The notes: generated by a model from the letters alone, not told the origin. Shown: positions 33,110 through 44,313, counted from the first letter of the stretch. The stretch is 64,000 bases of DNA from Pseudomonadota bacterium (GCA_022843465.1 JALHNO010000015.1:100356-164355), one strand, 5' to 3'. Numbers and translations are program-made.

Positions 33110-35263
33110 TCAGCGCGCGACCAGCGGTGGGCGCCCAGGGTGTGGAAGGCTGACGATGAAGGCACTGCCCTGGTTCTCGCCCAGTGATTCGGCGCGCACC
33201 AGCCCGCCATGCATCTGCACCAGATCGCGGACAATCGACAGGCCAAGTCCGGTGGACGTCTCGCCTCCGGTCGGCCGCGCCGAAAGCCGCTGAAAGCGCT
33301 GGAACAGCAGGCGACGATCCTCGCTCTTGAAGCCTGGGCCGGAATCGCGCACCTCGATGCGCACCTCGTGCTCGGTATTGAATACCTGCACCTCGATGCG
33401 GCCCTCGACCTTGCTGAACTTGATGGCATTGCTCAGCAGATTGTCCAGGATCTGGTGCAGGCGATCCGCGTCGGCGCGCACCAGGGCGTTGTTGGCGCCG
33501 CTGAATTCGATGCGCTGCTGCTTGGCGTTGGCGCGCGCCCGCTGGCGTTCGATTGCCTCGCCGACCAGTTCGGAGAGATCCAGCGTGGTCAGCCGCAACT
33601 CCACCCTGCCGGCATCGAACGCTGCCGACTCCAGCAGATCGGTCAGCAGGCGCAGGGTGCGCTGGGCGGCGTTGACGATGACGCCGGCGTGGCGTTGCGC
33701 GTTCTGCAGGGAATGGGTTTCGCTGCAGATCAGGTCGGCAAAGCCGAGAATCGAACTCATCGGATTGCGCAGATCGTGCGCCGCAATGCCGAGCATCTCG
33801 GTCTTGATGCGGTCCGCCTCCTCGGCACGCTTGCGCGCGCGTTCGGCATCTTCGAGCGCTTCGCGCAGGGTGTCGCGCGCCTGCTGCAGGCGGCGTCCGA
33901 CCAGCACACGTTCCCAGTAGCGGAAGCCGAGCACGCTGGCCAGCAACAGCGCCAGCAGGACGGTCACCACCAGCACGCGGCGAAAGCTGCGCTCGCGCTC
34001 GATCAGACGCTCGCTGAGTTCGGCCTGGGTGCGCAGTACCCCGATCTCGCGTTCGCGTTCCTCCGCGTGGTAGCGGCTCTCCAGCAGCGCATAGCGGGCG
34101 TGGCTCTGTTCCTCGAACAACTGTTCGCTCTGCGCGATAAAGGCCTTCTGGGCATCAAGCGCCTTGCGGATGTCACCGCGGACTTCATGGACCTCGGCAA
34201 TCTGCTGATAGAGCGGCATCATGTTGCGCGGAGCGCCCAGTTCCTGTGCCATGTTCAGCGCGCGCTCGCTGTACTCCAGGGCGTCGGCCAGCATCTGTTC
34301 GCGGTGGCTATCGTGCGCCTGCTGGCTGCTCTGCGCCGCATTCAGATGCATGCGACCCATCTGGCCGAGGATATCGGCGAGCTCGGGCTTGCTGCCGACG
34401 GCGGCGGCGAGGTCGAGCGCCTTCTGGTAAGAAGTGAAGGCCCGGATCACCTGGCCCATGCGCGCCTGCACCTGGGCCAGCACCGCCAGCGATCCGGCTT
34501 CGCCGATACGGTCCTTGTTCTGGCGCTGGATATCGAGGGCGTATTCGATCTGGGTCAGCGCCGCCGCCGCCTCGCCGAGATGAAGCTGGGTGCGCGCCAT
34601 GCCGACATAAACGGCGGCGCGATCCTGCGGCGGAACTTCGACCTGGCCCGTGCTCGACTGCATTTCGTCGCGGGCCCGCTCGAACTGGCGCAGGGCGCTC
34701 TCGTAGTCGCCACGCTGTTCGAACACCTTGCCGATATTGATCGTTGATGCGATCACGCCGGAGCGATCACCCAGGGTCTGCCAGAGATCGAGCACCTGCT
34801 GGTGCAGGTCGAGGGCTTCCGAATCCAGCCCCAGCAACTCGTAGGTGATGCCGAGGCTGTTGTTGACCCTGGCCAGCAGGCGCATGTCGCCGAGTCGGCG
34901 CGCCTGAACCTGGGCCTCGCGCAGCCGCGTCGAGGCGAGTTCGAGGTCGCCGCGCAGCCGCGCGATCCGGCCAAGATTGTGCAGCGATTCGATATGCCCG
35001 ACCTCGTCACCAATCCGGATGGCAGCCGCCAGCGCCTGCTCGGCAATGGTGCGGGCGCGATCCGGATCGCTGCGCGCCAGCTTGCTGGCGGACTCGTTGA
35101 GATCGGCGACATGCAGGCGCTGCGCCTGGTTGGCAGCATCGGCTGGGGCCGGGTTCTGCGCGGCCGCCGCGCCGAAGACGCACAGCGCAAGCACGAAGAA
35201 CAACCCAAGGCCAAGGCCGAGACGGCGCAGCTGGGACAATTCAGGTGGCGAAGCTGTTGGCAT
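33110..35263 (-). CDS. TPR-containing membrane sensor histidine kinase
   Basis: The start at 35263 opens a signal or anchor sequence (G-L-G-L-G-L-F-F-V-L-A-L then A-A-A-A-Q). The 717-residue product has a periplasmic region of about seven tetratricopeptide repeats (residues about 50-370) and a coiled segment. A transmembrane helix lies near residue 425 (V-V-T-V-L-L-A-L-L-L-A-S-V-L-G-F). HisKA follows with I-A-A-H-D-L-R-N-P-M-S-S-I-L-G (phosphoacceptor His), then HATPase_c with N-L-L-S-N-A-I-K-F and D-S-G-P-G-F and G-L-G-L-S-I-V. It has no receiver domain and no response regulator gene adjoins, so it is an orphan kinase. The repeats probably bind a periplasmic ligand or peptide. Confidence 0.92.
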   Translation of the reverse strand: MPTASPPELSQLRRLGLGLGLFFVLALCVFGAAAAQNPAPADAANQAQRLHVADLNESASKLARSDPDRARTIAEQALAAAIRIGDEVGHIESLHNLGRIARLRGDLELASTRLREAQVQARRLGDMRLLARVNNSLGITYELLGLDSEALDLHQQVLDLWQTLGDRSGVIASTINIGKVFEQRGDYESALRQFERARDEMQSSTGQVEVPPQDRAAVYVGMARTQLHLGEAAAALTQIEYALDIQRQNKDRIGEAGSLAVLAQVQARMGQVIRAFTSYQKALDLAAAVGSKPELADILGQMGRMHLNAAQSSQQAHDSHREQMLADALEYSERALNMAQELGAPRNMMPLYQQIAEVHEVRGDIRKALDAQKAFIAQSEQLFEEQSHARYALLESRYHAEEREREIGVLRTQAELSERLIERERSFRRVLVVTVLLALLLASVLGFRYWERVLVGRRLQQARDTLREALEDAERARKRAEEADRIKTEMLGIAAHDLRNPMSSILGFADLICSETHSLQNAQRHAGVIVNAAQRTLRLLTDLLESAAFDAGRVELRLTTLDLSELVGEAIERQRARANAKQQRIEFSGANNALVRADADRLHQILDNLLSNAIKFSKVEGRIEVQVFNTEHEVRIEVRDSGPGFKSEDRRLLFQRFQRLSARPTGGETSTGLGLSIVRDLVQMHGGLVRAESLGENQGSAFIVSLPHPGRPPLVAR

Positions 35264-35379
35264 CGTGGGATTCGGCAGGCGTGGCACGCCTCTCCCGCAA
35301 TGATGCCCTATGCGGACCCCGCTTGTGCAGGTCGAAGTTGCCTGATCGCACCACGACGGTGGCCGCTGGTGCCGCAACT

Positions 35380-37083
35380 TCAGCCGTGCGCACGCTCGGC
35401 GTGTTGCAGCGCGCGTTCGAAATTCTCCGCAAAACTGAGGCCGTCGCCCTCCACCAGCCCCATCCTGCGCAGCACCGCCTGTGGTTGCGCCTGCAGTCCC
35501 GACAGCACCACGTGAATGCCAGAATGGCGGCAGCGCTTGAGAAATCGCTGCAGGGCATGGACGCCCGAGGCGTCGATCATCGGCACCAGGCGCATCCGCA
35601 GAATCAGCATGCGCGGCTTGTCTACGTAGGCATCCAGCAGACTGTCGAGCCGGTTGGCGACTGCGAAGAACAGCGGACCGGCGAACTGGAATACCTCCAC
35701 CCCCGCGGGCAGCCGGGCGCGTTGATCGACATCGTCGCCGGACTCCTCGGCGTCCTCGTTGAGCAGGGCCACATCACGGTCGATCTCGACGACTTCGGCC
35801 ATGCGATGCATGAACAGGAAGGCAGCCAGGACGACGCCCGCCTCGATCGCGACCGTCAGATCGAATACCACCGTCAGCGCAAAAGTCACCAGCAGGACCA
35901 GACGATCGCCGCGCGGGCCGCGCAGAAGATTGCGGAAGTGTTCGACCTCGGCCATGTTCCAGGCCACGACACAGAGGATCGCCGCGAGCGCCGCCAGGGG
36001 TACGTAGCGCATGGCCCCGGCGGCGAGCAGGATGAAGGCCAGCACAAATAGGGCATGAAGGATGCCGGCGATCGGTGAGCGTGCGCCGGCGCGCACATTG
36101 GTAGCGGTCCGCGCGATCGCGCCGGTCGCCGGCAGTCCGCCGAACAGCGCGGATCCGCAGTTGGCCACGCCCTGGGCAACCAGTTCGGCATTGGATCGAT
36201 GGCGCCCACCGGTCATGCCATCGGCGACCACGGCCGACAGCAGGGACTCGACCCCGGCCAGAAACGCGATCGTGAAGGCGGACGGCAGCAGGGCAGGGAT
36301 ATCGGCCCATGGCACCGTCGGCAGATGCAGACTCGGCAACGCCAACGGAATGGTGCCAAACCGCGAGCCGATGGTGTCGACTGGAAGTCCGCTGTAGCTG
36401 ACCACCACGGAGGCCAGCAGGACGACCATCAGCAGGCCAGGCCAGCTTGGCCGCCAGCGCCGCATGAGCACGATGAAGAGCAGGGCCGCGATGGTCAGCG
36501 CCGTGGCCCAGACGTTCACGCTGTCGGCGTGGGCCAGATAGCTCTGCCAGCGCGGAATGAACTCGGCCGGCAATTTCTCGATGCGCAGCCCAAACACGTC
36601 CTTGATCTGGCTGGAAAAGATCGTGACTGCGATGCCGGCAGTGAACCCGGTGATCACCGGCTGCGGCATGAACTTCATCAGGGTGCCCAGGCGCATCAGG
36701 CCGGCGGCGATCAGCATCAGGCCCGCCATCAGGGTGCACAGAACCAGACCGCCATAGCCATGGCGCTCAATGACAACGAAAACCACCGGGATGAAGGCGG
36801 CGGTCGGGCCGCCGATCTGGACACGCGAACCGCCGAGCAGCGAAATCAGGAAGCCGGCGATGATCGCCGTATGCAGTCCCTTTTCGGGTGTGGTGCCGGA
36901 GGCGATCGCCAGTGCCATCGCCAGCGGCAGCGCAACAACCGCCACGGTCAACCCGGCCACCAGGTCCTGGCGGAAGTCGGCGAGTCGATAGCCCTGGGCC
37001 AGAACGCTGACCAGCTTGGGCACGAACTGGCGCCAGCCGACAGCTGCGGTCCGCTGCTCGGGTCGGCTGGGAGACAGGTTCAT
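35380..37083 (-). CDS. SulP family anion transporter with STAS domain
   Basis: This 567-residue protein has about 10-12 transmembrane helices. The SulP N-terminal part shows D-L-V-A-G-L-T-V-A-V-V-A-L-P-L-A-M-A and G-G-S-R-V-Q-I-G-G-P-T-A-A-F. Later come the core E-S-L-L-S-A-V-V-A-D-G-M-T-G and G-L-P-A-T-G-A-I-A-R-T-A-T-N-V. A cytoplasmic STAS domain ends the protein (residues about 450-555, with M-I-D-A-S-G-V-H-A-L). SulP proteins move sulfate, bicarbonate or dicarboxylates in symport or exchange; the substrate cannot be set from sequence. It lies 116 bases from the histidine kinase start, without obvious coupling. Confidence 0.93.
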   Translation of the reverse strand: MNLSPSRPEQRTAAVGWRQFVPKLVSVLAQGYRLADFRQDLVAGLTVAVVALPLAMALAIASGTTPEKGLHTAIIAGFLISLLGGSRVQIGGPTAAFIPVVFVVIERHGYGGLVLCTLMAGLMLIAAGLMRLGTLMKFMPQPVITGFTAGIAVTIFSSQIKDVFGLRIEKLPAEFIPRWQSYLAHADSVNVWATALTIAALLFIVLMRRWRPSWPGLLMVVLLASVVVSYSGLPVDTIGSRFGTIPLALPSLHLPTVPWADIPALLPSAFTIAFLAGVESLLSAVVADGMTGGRHRSNAELVAQGVANCGSALFGGLPATGAIARTATNVRAGARSPIAGILHALFVLAFILLAAGAMRYVPLAALAAILCVVAWNMAEVEHFRNLLRGPRGDRLVLLVTFALTVVFDLTVAIEAGVVLAAFLFMHRMAEVVEIDRDVALLNEDAEESGDDVDQRARLPAGVEVFQFAGPLFFAVANRLDSLLDAYVDKPRMLILRMRLVPMIDASGVHALQRFLKRCRHSGIHVVLSGLQAQPQAVLRRMGLVEGDGLSFAENFERALQHAERAHG

Positions 37084-37142
37084 TGGGCTGAATAGTAGCC
37101 AGCAGCGGGCTCAAGACGAAACGCCGCTGCCGATGAGCGCGT

Positions 37143-37841
37143 TCAACGCTCCGGATCGAGCAGAAAATCGCGACGCTGTTCGGGGCTCATCGCCAGCAGA
37201 CGTTGCCTTAGCGACTCCTTCTCCGGGCGGGACAGCGGCTGCATCCGTTGCCAGAAAGCCGCGCGTTCGGCCGCGCTCAATGACTCCATCATCCGAAACG
37301 TGGCTTCGCGTTCGGCGGCAGGAAGATGACGCAGGGCGGGCGGATTGCGGCGTTCGTCAGCGGCCCGCATGCCGGCATTGAAGGCACGCCGCTCGGCCGG
37401 CGTCATCGCCTCGAAGCGCTGGCGCAACTGGGCGCGCTCGCCGGCCGGCAGCGTCTGGTAGCGGCCGAACGCGCGCCGCATGCGTTCCTGCTGCGCCGGC
37501 GGCAACTGTTTGAACTGGCGATAGCGCTGGCGTAGCTGTTGCCGGGTGTCGGCCGGCAGGTTTTGCCACTGCGTGAAGCGTTGCGCCGCAGCACGGCGCG
37601 CGCTGTCATCCATCTCGATCCAGCGATCGGCACCGCGCAGCAGTTTCGCGCGCGCATCGGCGTCGAGACTGTTCCATTGCGCCTCGAAGGGCAGCAGAAC
37701 GCGCTTCTGCGCGGTGTTCAGCGCAGCCCAGTCGTTTGCCGGCGGCACCCCCGCCGGATCGGCCCGCACGCCGAAAGCAGCCACCGCCAGCGCGAGGCTA
37801 AGCAGGGTCTTTGTCAGCAGAAGGCGCAGGTGCGGTGTCAT
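37143..37841 (-). CDS. DUF3106 domain protein, exported
   Basis: This 232-residue protein has a signal peptide (M-T-P-H-L-R-L-L-L-T-K then a hydrophobic core ending V-R-A). The mature part is a helical array of short repeats with the pattern W-x-x-L-x-x-x-x-R-x-x-L and L-P-A-x-x-R-x-x-L-R-x-R, typical of DUF3106. Highly charged and arginine-rich, it is presumably periplasmic and elongated. It is the last gene of an operon with an ECF sigma factor, an anti-sigma-like protein and a small acidic protein; similar sets are common in Xanthomonadales. Function unknown. Confidence 0.85.
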   Translation of the reverse strand: MTPHLRLLLTKTLLSLALAVAAFGVRADPAGVPPANDWAALNTAQKRVLLPFEAQWNSLDADARAKLLRGADRWIEMDDSARRAAAQRFTQWQNLPADTRQQLRQRYRQFKQLPPAQQERMRRAFGRYQTLPAGERAQLRQRFEAMTPAERRAFNAGMRAADERRNPPALRHLPAAEREATFRMMESLSAAERAAFWQRMQPLSRPEKESLRQRLLAMSPEQRRDFLLDPER

Positions 37842-38061
37842 GGTTCAGGTCGTCGTTCGGTTTGTCACTGGGCGGGGTGGGCGGCTTTTCTGCGGGCTTG
37901 TCCTGGGCGGGCTCGGGTGGCGTTTCGGTCTCCTGCTGCCGCAGCATCCTTTCTATTTCGATGGGGTCGTCGGGCTCCTCCCCGGCAGGGTCAAACTCGG
38001 CGAGATAAAGCAGCAGCTCCAGACTCGGCGGCGCTTCGGCATCGGCTTCCCCGGCGCTCAG
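37798..38061 (-). CDS. Small acidic protein between anti-sigma-like and DUF3106 genes, start uncertain
   Basis: In this frame a short protein of about 87 residues reads P-S-L-E-L-L-L-Y-L-A-E-F then D-P-I-E-I-E-R-M-L, and ends in a proline- and aspartate-rich tail (P-P-T-P-P-S-D-K-P-N-D-D). I recall similar small proteins with an E-L-L-x-F-L-A-E-F core next to DUF3106 genes in Xanthomonadales, which supports coding. No ATG, GTG or TTG precedes the conserved part; a CTG at 38061 overlapping the previous stop (CTGA) is the only close candidate. It overlaps the DUF3106 start by 44 bases. Translation may depend on coupling. Confidence 0.5.
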   Translation of the reverse strand: MSAGEADAEAPPSLELLLYLAEFDPAGEEPDDPIEIERMLRQQETETPPEPAQDKPAEKPPTPPSDKPNDDLNHDTAPAPSADKDPA

Positions 38062-38444
38062 CCATCCAGGTCCTGCGATTCCAGCCAGGCATAGAACTCC
38101 AGATCCGAGTACAGCGCGAGTTGATCCTCGGAAGTCAGCAAATCGAAATCCTCGACGGCACCCGCTGCTACCGGAATCGGGGTCACAGGCGCGCCGGTCC
38201 GCAGGCCCGGCAGCAGAAACACCGCCAGCGCCAATGACGCCGCGCTTGCCAGTGCCATCCAGGTCCAGCGCGGCGCCCGCGCCCGCGTCGCCTCGCCCAG
38301 TGCCCGTTGCCGGGCCTGATTCAGCCGCGACAGGGTGGCGCCATCGAGATCGCGCGCCGAGGCATCGAGTTGGTTCCTGATCGCTTCCAGCCACGCTGCG
38401 CTGTCCTGTGTCGTCAAGTCGGATTCAGTACGGTTCTTAGTCAT
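38058..38444 (-). CDS. DUF3619-like anti-sigma-type membrane protein
   Basis: The start at 38444 has GGAG eight bases before and overlaps the sigma factor's end by 8 bases. The 128-residue product has a cytoplasmic helical part of about 55 residues (L-D-A-S-A-R-D-L-D-G-A-T-L-S-R-L-N-Q-A-R), a single transmembrane helix near residue 60-78 (A-S-A-A-S-L-A-L-A-V-F-L-L), and an acidic C-terminus with E-D-Q-L-A-L-Y-S-D-L-E-F-Y-A-W-L. This layout fits the DUF3619 group that follows ECF sigma genes and likely holds the sigma factor at the membrane. The anti-sigma role is inference from position and topology. Confidence 0.8.
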   Translation of the reverse strand: MTKNRTESDLTTQDSAAWLEAIRNQLDASARDLDGATLSRLNQARQRALGEATRARAPRWTWMALASAASLALAVFLLPGLRTGAPVTPIPVAAGAVEDFDLLTSEDQLALYSDLEFYAWLESQDLDG

Positions 38445-39051
38445 GGTGAGCCTCCAGCCGCATTCTGAGGGCGGCGAGCGCGCGCGACAAATGGGTCTTG
38501 ACGCTGCCTTCGCTGCAGCGCATCGCCTGCGCCGTTGCGGCAACATCGAGACCTTCCCAGACGCGCAGCAGAAAGCATTGCCGCTGGCGCAGCGGCAGTG
38601 CCCGCAGAGCGGCGTCGAGGGCCGCGCCGGTCTGGCCATCGGCAAGCCGTTGCAGCGGTCCCGGTTCATTGCCATCGGCAACCACCGCCAACAGATCGCC
38701 GCCGGCATCCTCATCATCGCCGCGCGCCATCGGCAGCCAGCTCAGCCAGCGGGTGCGCACCTTCTGGCGCCGATGAAAGTCAAGAATCCGGCTGTCGAGC
38801 ACACGATGGAACAGCGGCGGCCATTCGGATTCGGGGCGGCTGGCGTAATGGCGGGCGAAGGCGAACATGCTGTCCTGGACAATTTCGAGCGCGTCCTCAC
38901 GATTGCCGGTCGACAGTTCGGCCATCCGCAGCGCACGCCGCTCGACGCCGCGCAGGAAGGGATCGAGTCCCTGGCGCAGACCCACGGCTTCGGACTTGGC
39001 AGGGCCGGGTTTCAGCAATTGGGCATTCAACTGCAAGGCGATGGCGGGCAT
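38437..39051 (-). CDS. ECF-type RNA polymerase sigma factor
   Basis: This 204-residue protein has sigma region 2 near residue 45-110 (T-G-N-R-E-D-A-L-E-I-V-Q-D-S-M-F-A-F-A and W-P-P-L-F-H-R-V-L) and sigma region 4 near residue 145-195 (L-P-L-R-Q-R-Q-C-F-L-L-R-V-W-E-G, then the helix-turn-helix C-S-E-G-S-V-K-T-H-L-S-R). It heads a minus-strand operon with an anti-sigma-like protein, a small acidic protein and DUF3106, overlapping the next gene. ECF sigma factors redirect RNA polymerase to stress or envelope genes; the regulon is unknown. Its promoter lies in the DnaA-box region to its right. Confidence 0.88.
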   Translation of the reverse strand: MPAIALQLNAQLLKPGPAKSEAVGLRQGLDPFLRGVERRALRMAELSTGNREDALEIVQDSMFAFARHYASRPESEWPPLFHRVLDSRILDFHRRQKVRTRWLSWLPMARGDDEDAGGDLLAVVADGNEPGPLQRLADGQTGAALDAALRALPLRQRQCFLLRVWEGLDVAATAQAMRCSEGSVKTHLSRALAALRMRLEAHHD

Positions 39052-39506
39052 TGTAGAGGTCCAGCGGGCACGGTCTCCTGCAACAACGCAGCCCCGCGGA
39101 CGTGGTTGACAGCGTGGTCAGCACTCCGCCGTGGACCCCGGCCTGCGCCCGCTGCATTGCAGTAATACACAGCTGCGTCAACCCCCGGTTCGTCAGCGAT
39201 GGATTATGACGGCCGTCTTTCACTGCTTCGAAGCCCCTCGCCAACCAATTGAATATGAAGACTATTTTTGTCTGGCAAATTTTTGACCAACAAGCGCGCC
39301 GAGGGCGCCCGGACGCGCTTGGCGGGCTTCATCCGGAAGCCATCCACAGACTTATCCACACCACATGTGGATAAACCCATTTCCGTATTAAAAACATGGA
39401 TTAAGATCAGCTTTCTCGGAAGTACACGAGCTTTCGCCGGCAAGCCGGCACCGCTACGCAGCGTGGGCCGCAAAGCCATAGACTGGCCATCACATCAGGC
39501 GACCCC
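39052..39506. other. Divergent, AT-richer intergenic region between sigma factor operon and priA
   Basis: These 455 bases hold no supported gene. Unlike the surroundings they contain AT-rich stretches (about 39247-39292 and 39386-39415). Two perfect DnaA boxes face each other at 39352-39374. A one-mismatch box lies at 39163-39171 (TAATACACA), and a weaker CCATCCACA at 39340-39348. All genes from 21.8 to 39.05 kb run leftward from here and the first two to the right run rightward. The region must contain promoters for both neighbours; I could not place them. Confidence 0.55.
39352..39374. promoter_or_regulatory. Pair of perfect inverted DnaA boxes
   Basis: The sequence TTATCCACA at 39352-39360 is the consensus DnaA box, and TGTGGATAA at 39366-39374 is its exact reverse complement, separated by five bases. 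The centre also forms the palindrome CCACATGTGG. Such a pair could be part of a replication origin, a DnaA titration site, or a DnaA-controlled promoter for priA, which starts 132 bases downstream. Confidence 0.7.
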
Positions 39507-41684
<2,178 letters not shown>

Positions 41685-42144
41685 GCCACCGTTCCGCTCG
41701 GCCGCCGGCAAAACGGCCCGCGAACCCTTTGCTGACCACAACCGCCAGCGGCCAGGCACCGAACCGCAACGCTGGTTGCCGCCTCTGGGACCAGCGCGCT
41801 CGGCTGGAGGAGCCTTCCGCACTCGCTGGCGCCGGACCGTACCCGGGCGCATGGCGGTCCATGTTGCAGCGCGCGATGACAGTCAGCCCGCGAGCGACTA
41901 GTTTCGCCGCGCCGTGGCTGTTCTGCCACCGGAACCGGCGACGTGGATCAGCACGTCGCCGGCATCGGCAATGGATCGGGTGCGCGGATTCGGGGAAAAA
42001 TCAGAAGAATGCCGTCAGCGATCGGAGCCTCCCGGGATCAGCCGGGATCAGCTGCCGCGAGGGTCGGTGCAGTGCGGATCGCAGATTGCGCGGCCATAGC
42101 ATCTGGATGGCCATCCATCACTTGCAGCACTTTGGGGAGATACC
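41685..42144. other. Intergenic region upstream of the serine protease, no supported gene
   Basis: These 460 bases have open frames but none with a recognisable product or ribosome site. Noted structures are a perfect tandem duplication of the 10-mer CCGGGATCAG at 42032-42051 and a 14-base palindrome at 42104-42117. The region presumably carries the promoter of the protease gene at 42145, but no convincing -35/-10 pair was found. Confidence 0.4.
42104..42117. promoter_or_regulatory. Perfect 14-bp palindrome near the protease start
   Basis: TGGATGGCCATCCA is a perfect palindrome ending 27 bases before the ATG at 42145. It could be an operator for a dimeric regulator or a small hairpin in the leader RNA. 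Chance occurrence in a GC-rich gap is possible. Confidence 0.3.
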
Positions 42145-44313
42145 ATGTTGAATGCACTTTCGGCGCGCCCGCGGGCAGCGCTTGCTCTGGTCGTGGCACT
42201 GACCTGCTCGGCAACGCTCCAGGCACAGGACAACAAGTCACCGCGCGCCCTCGAGCGCCAGCCGATCACCCGCATCGCCGAACTCCGTGATGCCAGCTTC
42301 AGTCTCGATACAAAGCGTGCAGCCAATCGCCAGTTCGAGGTTACGACGCCGGACGCGTCCTTCATCAAGGTGCACTTCGACTACATCAACCTGCCCAAGG
42401 GCATCAGCGTCGAGGTTTCCAATGCCGATGGCAGCGAGGTCTATCGTTACAGCAATGACAGCCGCGACGCCCATACCGTCGATGCCGGCCTCGGCCAGAA
42501 CGGCCTGACCAGTTATTCGGCGATGTCGGTTGACGGTGCCATTGCCCGCGTGCGCCTGGTCGGCACGGCGCAGGAAGCCTGGGGCCCGGTGCACGGACTG
42601 CGCGTCAGCCGTGTACTCGAAGGTTATCCGGAGGCGATGCTCGACTCCCTGCAGCAGGACGATCTGCTGGCAGCGCCGAGCCCCAAGGCAATCTGCGGAG
42701 CCAACGACAAGCGCGCCGTGGCCTGCTACGCCAGCACGGACCCGACTGCAGTCGATCGCGCGCGTCCGGTGGCGCGTCTGGTGATGAGCGGCGGCGGGCT
42801 GTGCACCGCCTGGCGTGTCGGATCGGGCAACCACATGTTCACCAACAACCACTGCTTTGCCACCAGTTCGGCGGTCGCCGCTTCGGAGGTCTGGTTCAAC
42901 TACCAGGCGACCACCTGCAGTGGCACCACCAGCGGCACCACCACCAAGGTGACCGGTGCGACCATGCTGAAGACCGATGCCACGCTTGACTACACCCTGT
43001 TCACCGTCAACAACTTTGCCAATCTGGCCAGCTTTGGCTATCTGGGACTCGAAAACCGGCTGCCCACCACCGGCGAGGAGATCTTCATCCCGCAGCATCC
43101 CGGTGGTCGCATCAAGGAGCTGGCCACGGTCAGCGATCATGTCGGCGGCGCCCGCTGCCGAATTGATACCGCGGTGCAGAACGGCTCGGGCACCAATACC
43201 GATGCCGGCTACAAGTGCGACACCGAGGGCGGATCCTCGGGCTCACCGGTGATCGTGCGCTCCAGCAACAAGGTGATCGCCCTGCATCATCTTGGCGGCT
43301 GCAACAATTCCGGCGCGCACATCTCCAAGATCTGGCCGCAGGTTTCGACATATTTCGGCGGCGTGGTACCGGTGGGCGACAGCGGAACCCCGAGCAATAC
43401 GCCGCCGGTGGCCAACTTCAGCTTCAGCACCAGTGGCCTGGTCGCGACCTTTACCGACAGCTCGAGCGACAGCGATGGCACGATCGCCGCGCGCAGCTGG
43501 AACTTCGGTGACGGCACCACGTCCACCGCGACCAATCCGAGCAAGACCTATAGCGCGGCCGGAACCTATACTGTCTCGCTGACGGTCACCGACAATGGCG
43601 GACTGACCCATACCAAATCGAGCTCGGTCACCGTGACCAGCAGCAGCGGCAATACCGTGCTGGTCAGCGGCGTACCCAAGACCGGTCTTGCCGCAGCGGC
43701 CGGAACCTCGCTGAACTTCACCATGGTGGTGCCGGGCAACGCCAGCAATCTGCGTTTCGTCACCTCGGGTGGTACCGGCGATTCCGACATGTACGTGAAG
43801 TTCGGCAGTGCACCCACCGATACCGTGTATGACTGCCGTCCCTACCTCGGTGGCAATGCCGAGACCTGCAATATCGCCACCGCGCAGGCGGGTACCTACT
43901 ACGTGCGGCTCAAGGCCTACTCGGCGTTTTCGGGCGTCAGCCTGACCGGCAGCTTTGCCGTCGTTGACGGCGGTGGCTTCTTCCAGAATCTGGCTGACTA
44001 CACGATCAATGACAACAGCACGGTCAACAGCCCAATCAGTGTGACCGGTGTGTCCGGCAATGCGCCTTCGAACCTCAGCGTGTCGGTCAACATCGTGCAC
44101 ACCTACCAGGGTGACCTGAAAGTCGATCTGGTCGCGCCCGATGGCTCGCTCTACAACATCCACAACCGCACCGGCGCCGGCACCGACAACATCATCAAGA
44201 CGGTGACGATCAACGCCTCCAGCGAAGTGGCCAATGGCACCTGGAACCTGCGCGTGCAGGATGCCGCGAGTGGTGATACCGGCTACATCAACAGCTGGTC
44301 GATGCAGTTCTGA
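42145..44313 (+). CDS. Secreted trypsin-fold serine protease with PKD, PPC and P domains
   Basis: The ATG at 42145 follows GGGGAG and opens a signal peptide (A-L-A-L-V-V-A-L-T-C-S-A to L-Q-A-Q). The 722-residue product has a propeptide, then a chymotrypsin-fold domain with the triad visible: His in F-T-N-N-H-C-F, Asp in T-L-D-Y-T-L-F and Ser in G-G-S-S-G-S-P-V. This resembles lysyl endopeptidase-type proteases. A PKD domain follows (residues about 420-500, S-W-N-F-G-D-G-T-T-S), then a PPC domain (about 505-610) and a proprotein-convertase P domain at the end (I-V-H-T-Y-Q-G-D-L-K-V-D-L to N-S-W-S-M-Q-F). It lacks the FANGFE tail. Two strong hairpins follow the stop. Confidence 0.92.
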   Translation: MLNALSARPRAALALVVALTCSATLQAQDNKSPRALERQPITRIAELRDASFSLDTKRAANRQFEVTTPDASFIKVHFDYINLPKGISVEVSNADGSEVYRYSNDSRDAHTVDAGLGQNGLTSYSAMSVDGAIARVRLVGTAQEAWGPVHGLRVSRVLEGYPEAMLDSLQQDDLLAAPSPKAICGANDKRAVACYASTDPTAVDRARPVARLVMSGGGLCTAWRVGSGNHMFTNNHCFATSSAVAASEVWFNYQATTCSGTTSGTTTKVTGATMLKTDATLDYTLFTVNNFANLASFGYLGLENRLPTTGEEIFIPQHPGGRIKELATVSDHVGGARCRIDTAVQNGSGTNTDAGYKCDTEGGSSGSPVIVRSSNKVIALHHLGGCNNSGAHISKIWPQVSTYFGGVVPVGDSGTPSNTPPVANFSFSTSGLVATFTDSSSDSDGTIAARSWNFGDGTTSTATNPSKTYSAAGTYTVSLTVTDNGGLTHTKSSSVTVTSSSGNTVLVSGVPKTGLAAAAGTSLNFTMVVPGNASNLRFVTSGGTGDSDMYVKFGSAPTDTVYDCRPYLGGNAETCNIATAQAGTYYVRLKAYSAFSGVSLTGSFAVVDGGGFFQNLADYTINDNSTVNSPISVTGVSGNAPSNLSVSVNIVHTYQGDLKVDLVAPDGSLYNIHNRTGAGTDNIIKTVTINASSEVANGTWNLRVQDAASGDTGYINSWSMQF

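Noticed and set aside
41729..42151. A 140-residue frame in the gap before the serine protease
   Set aside because: No ribosome site, family features or codon-position bias were visible; treated as intergenic.
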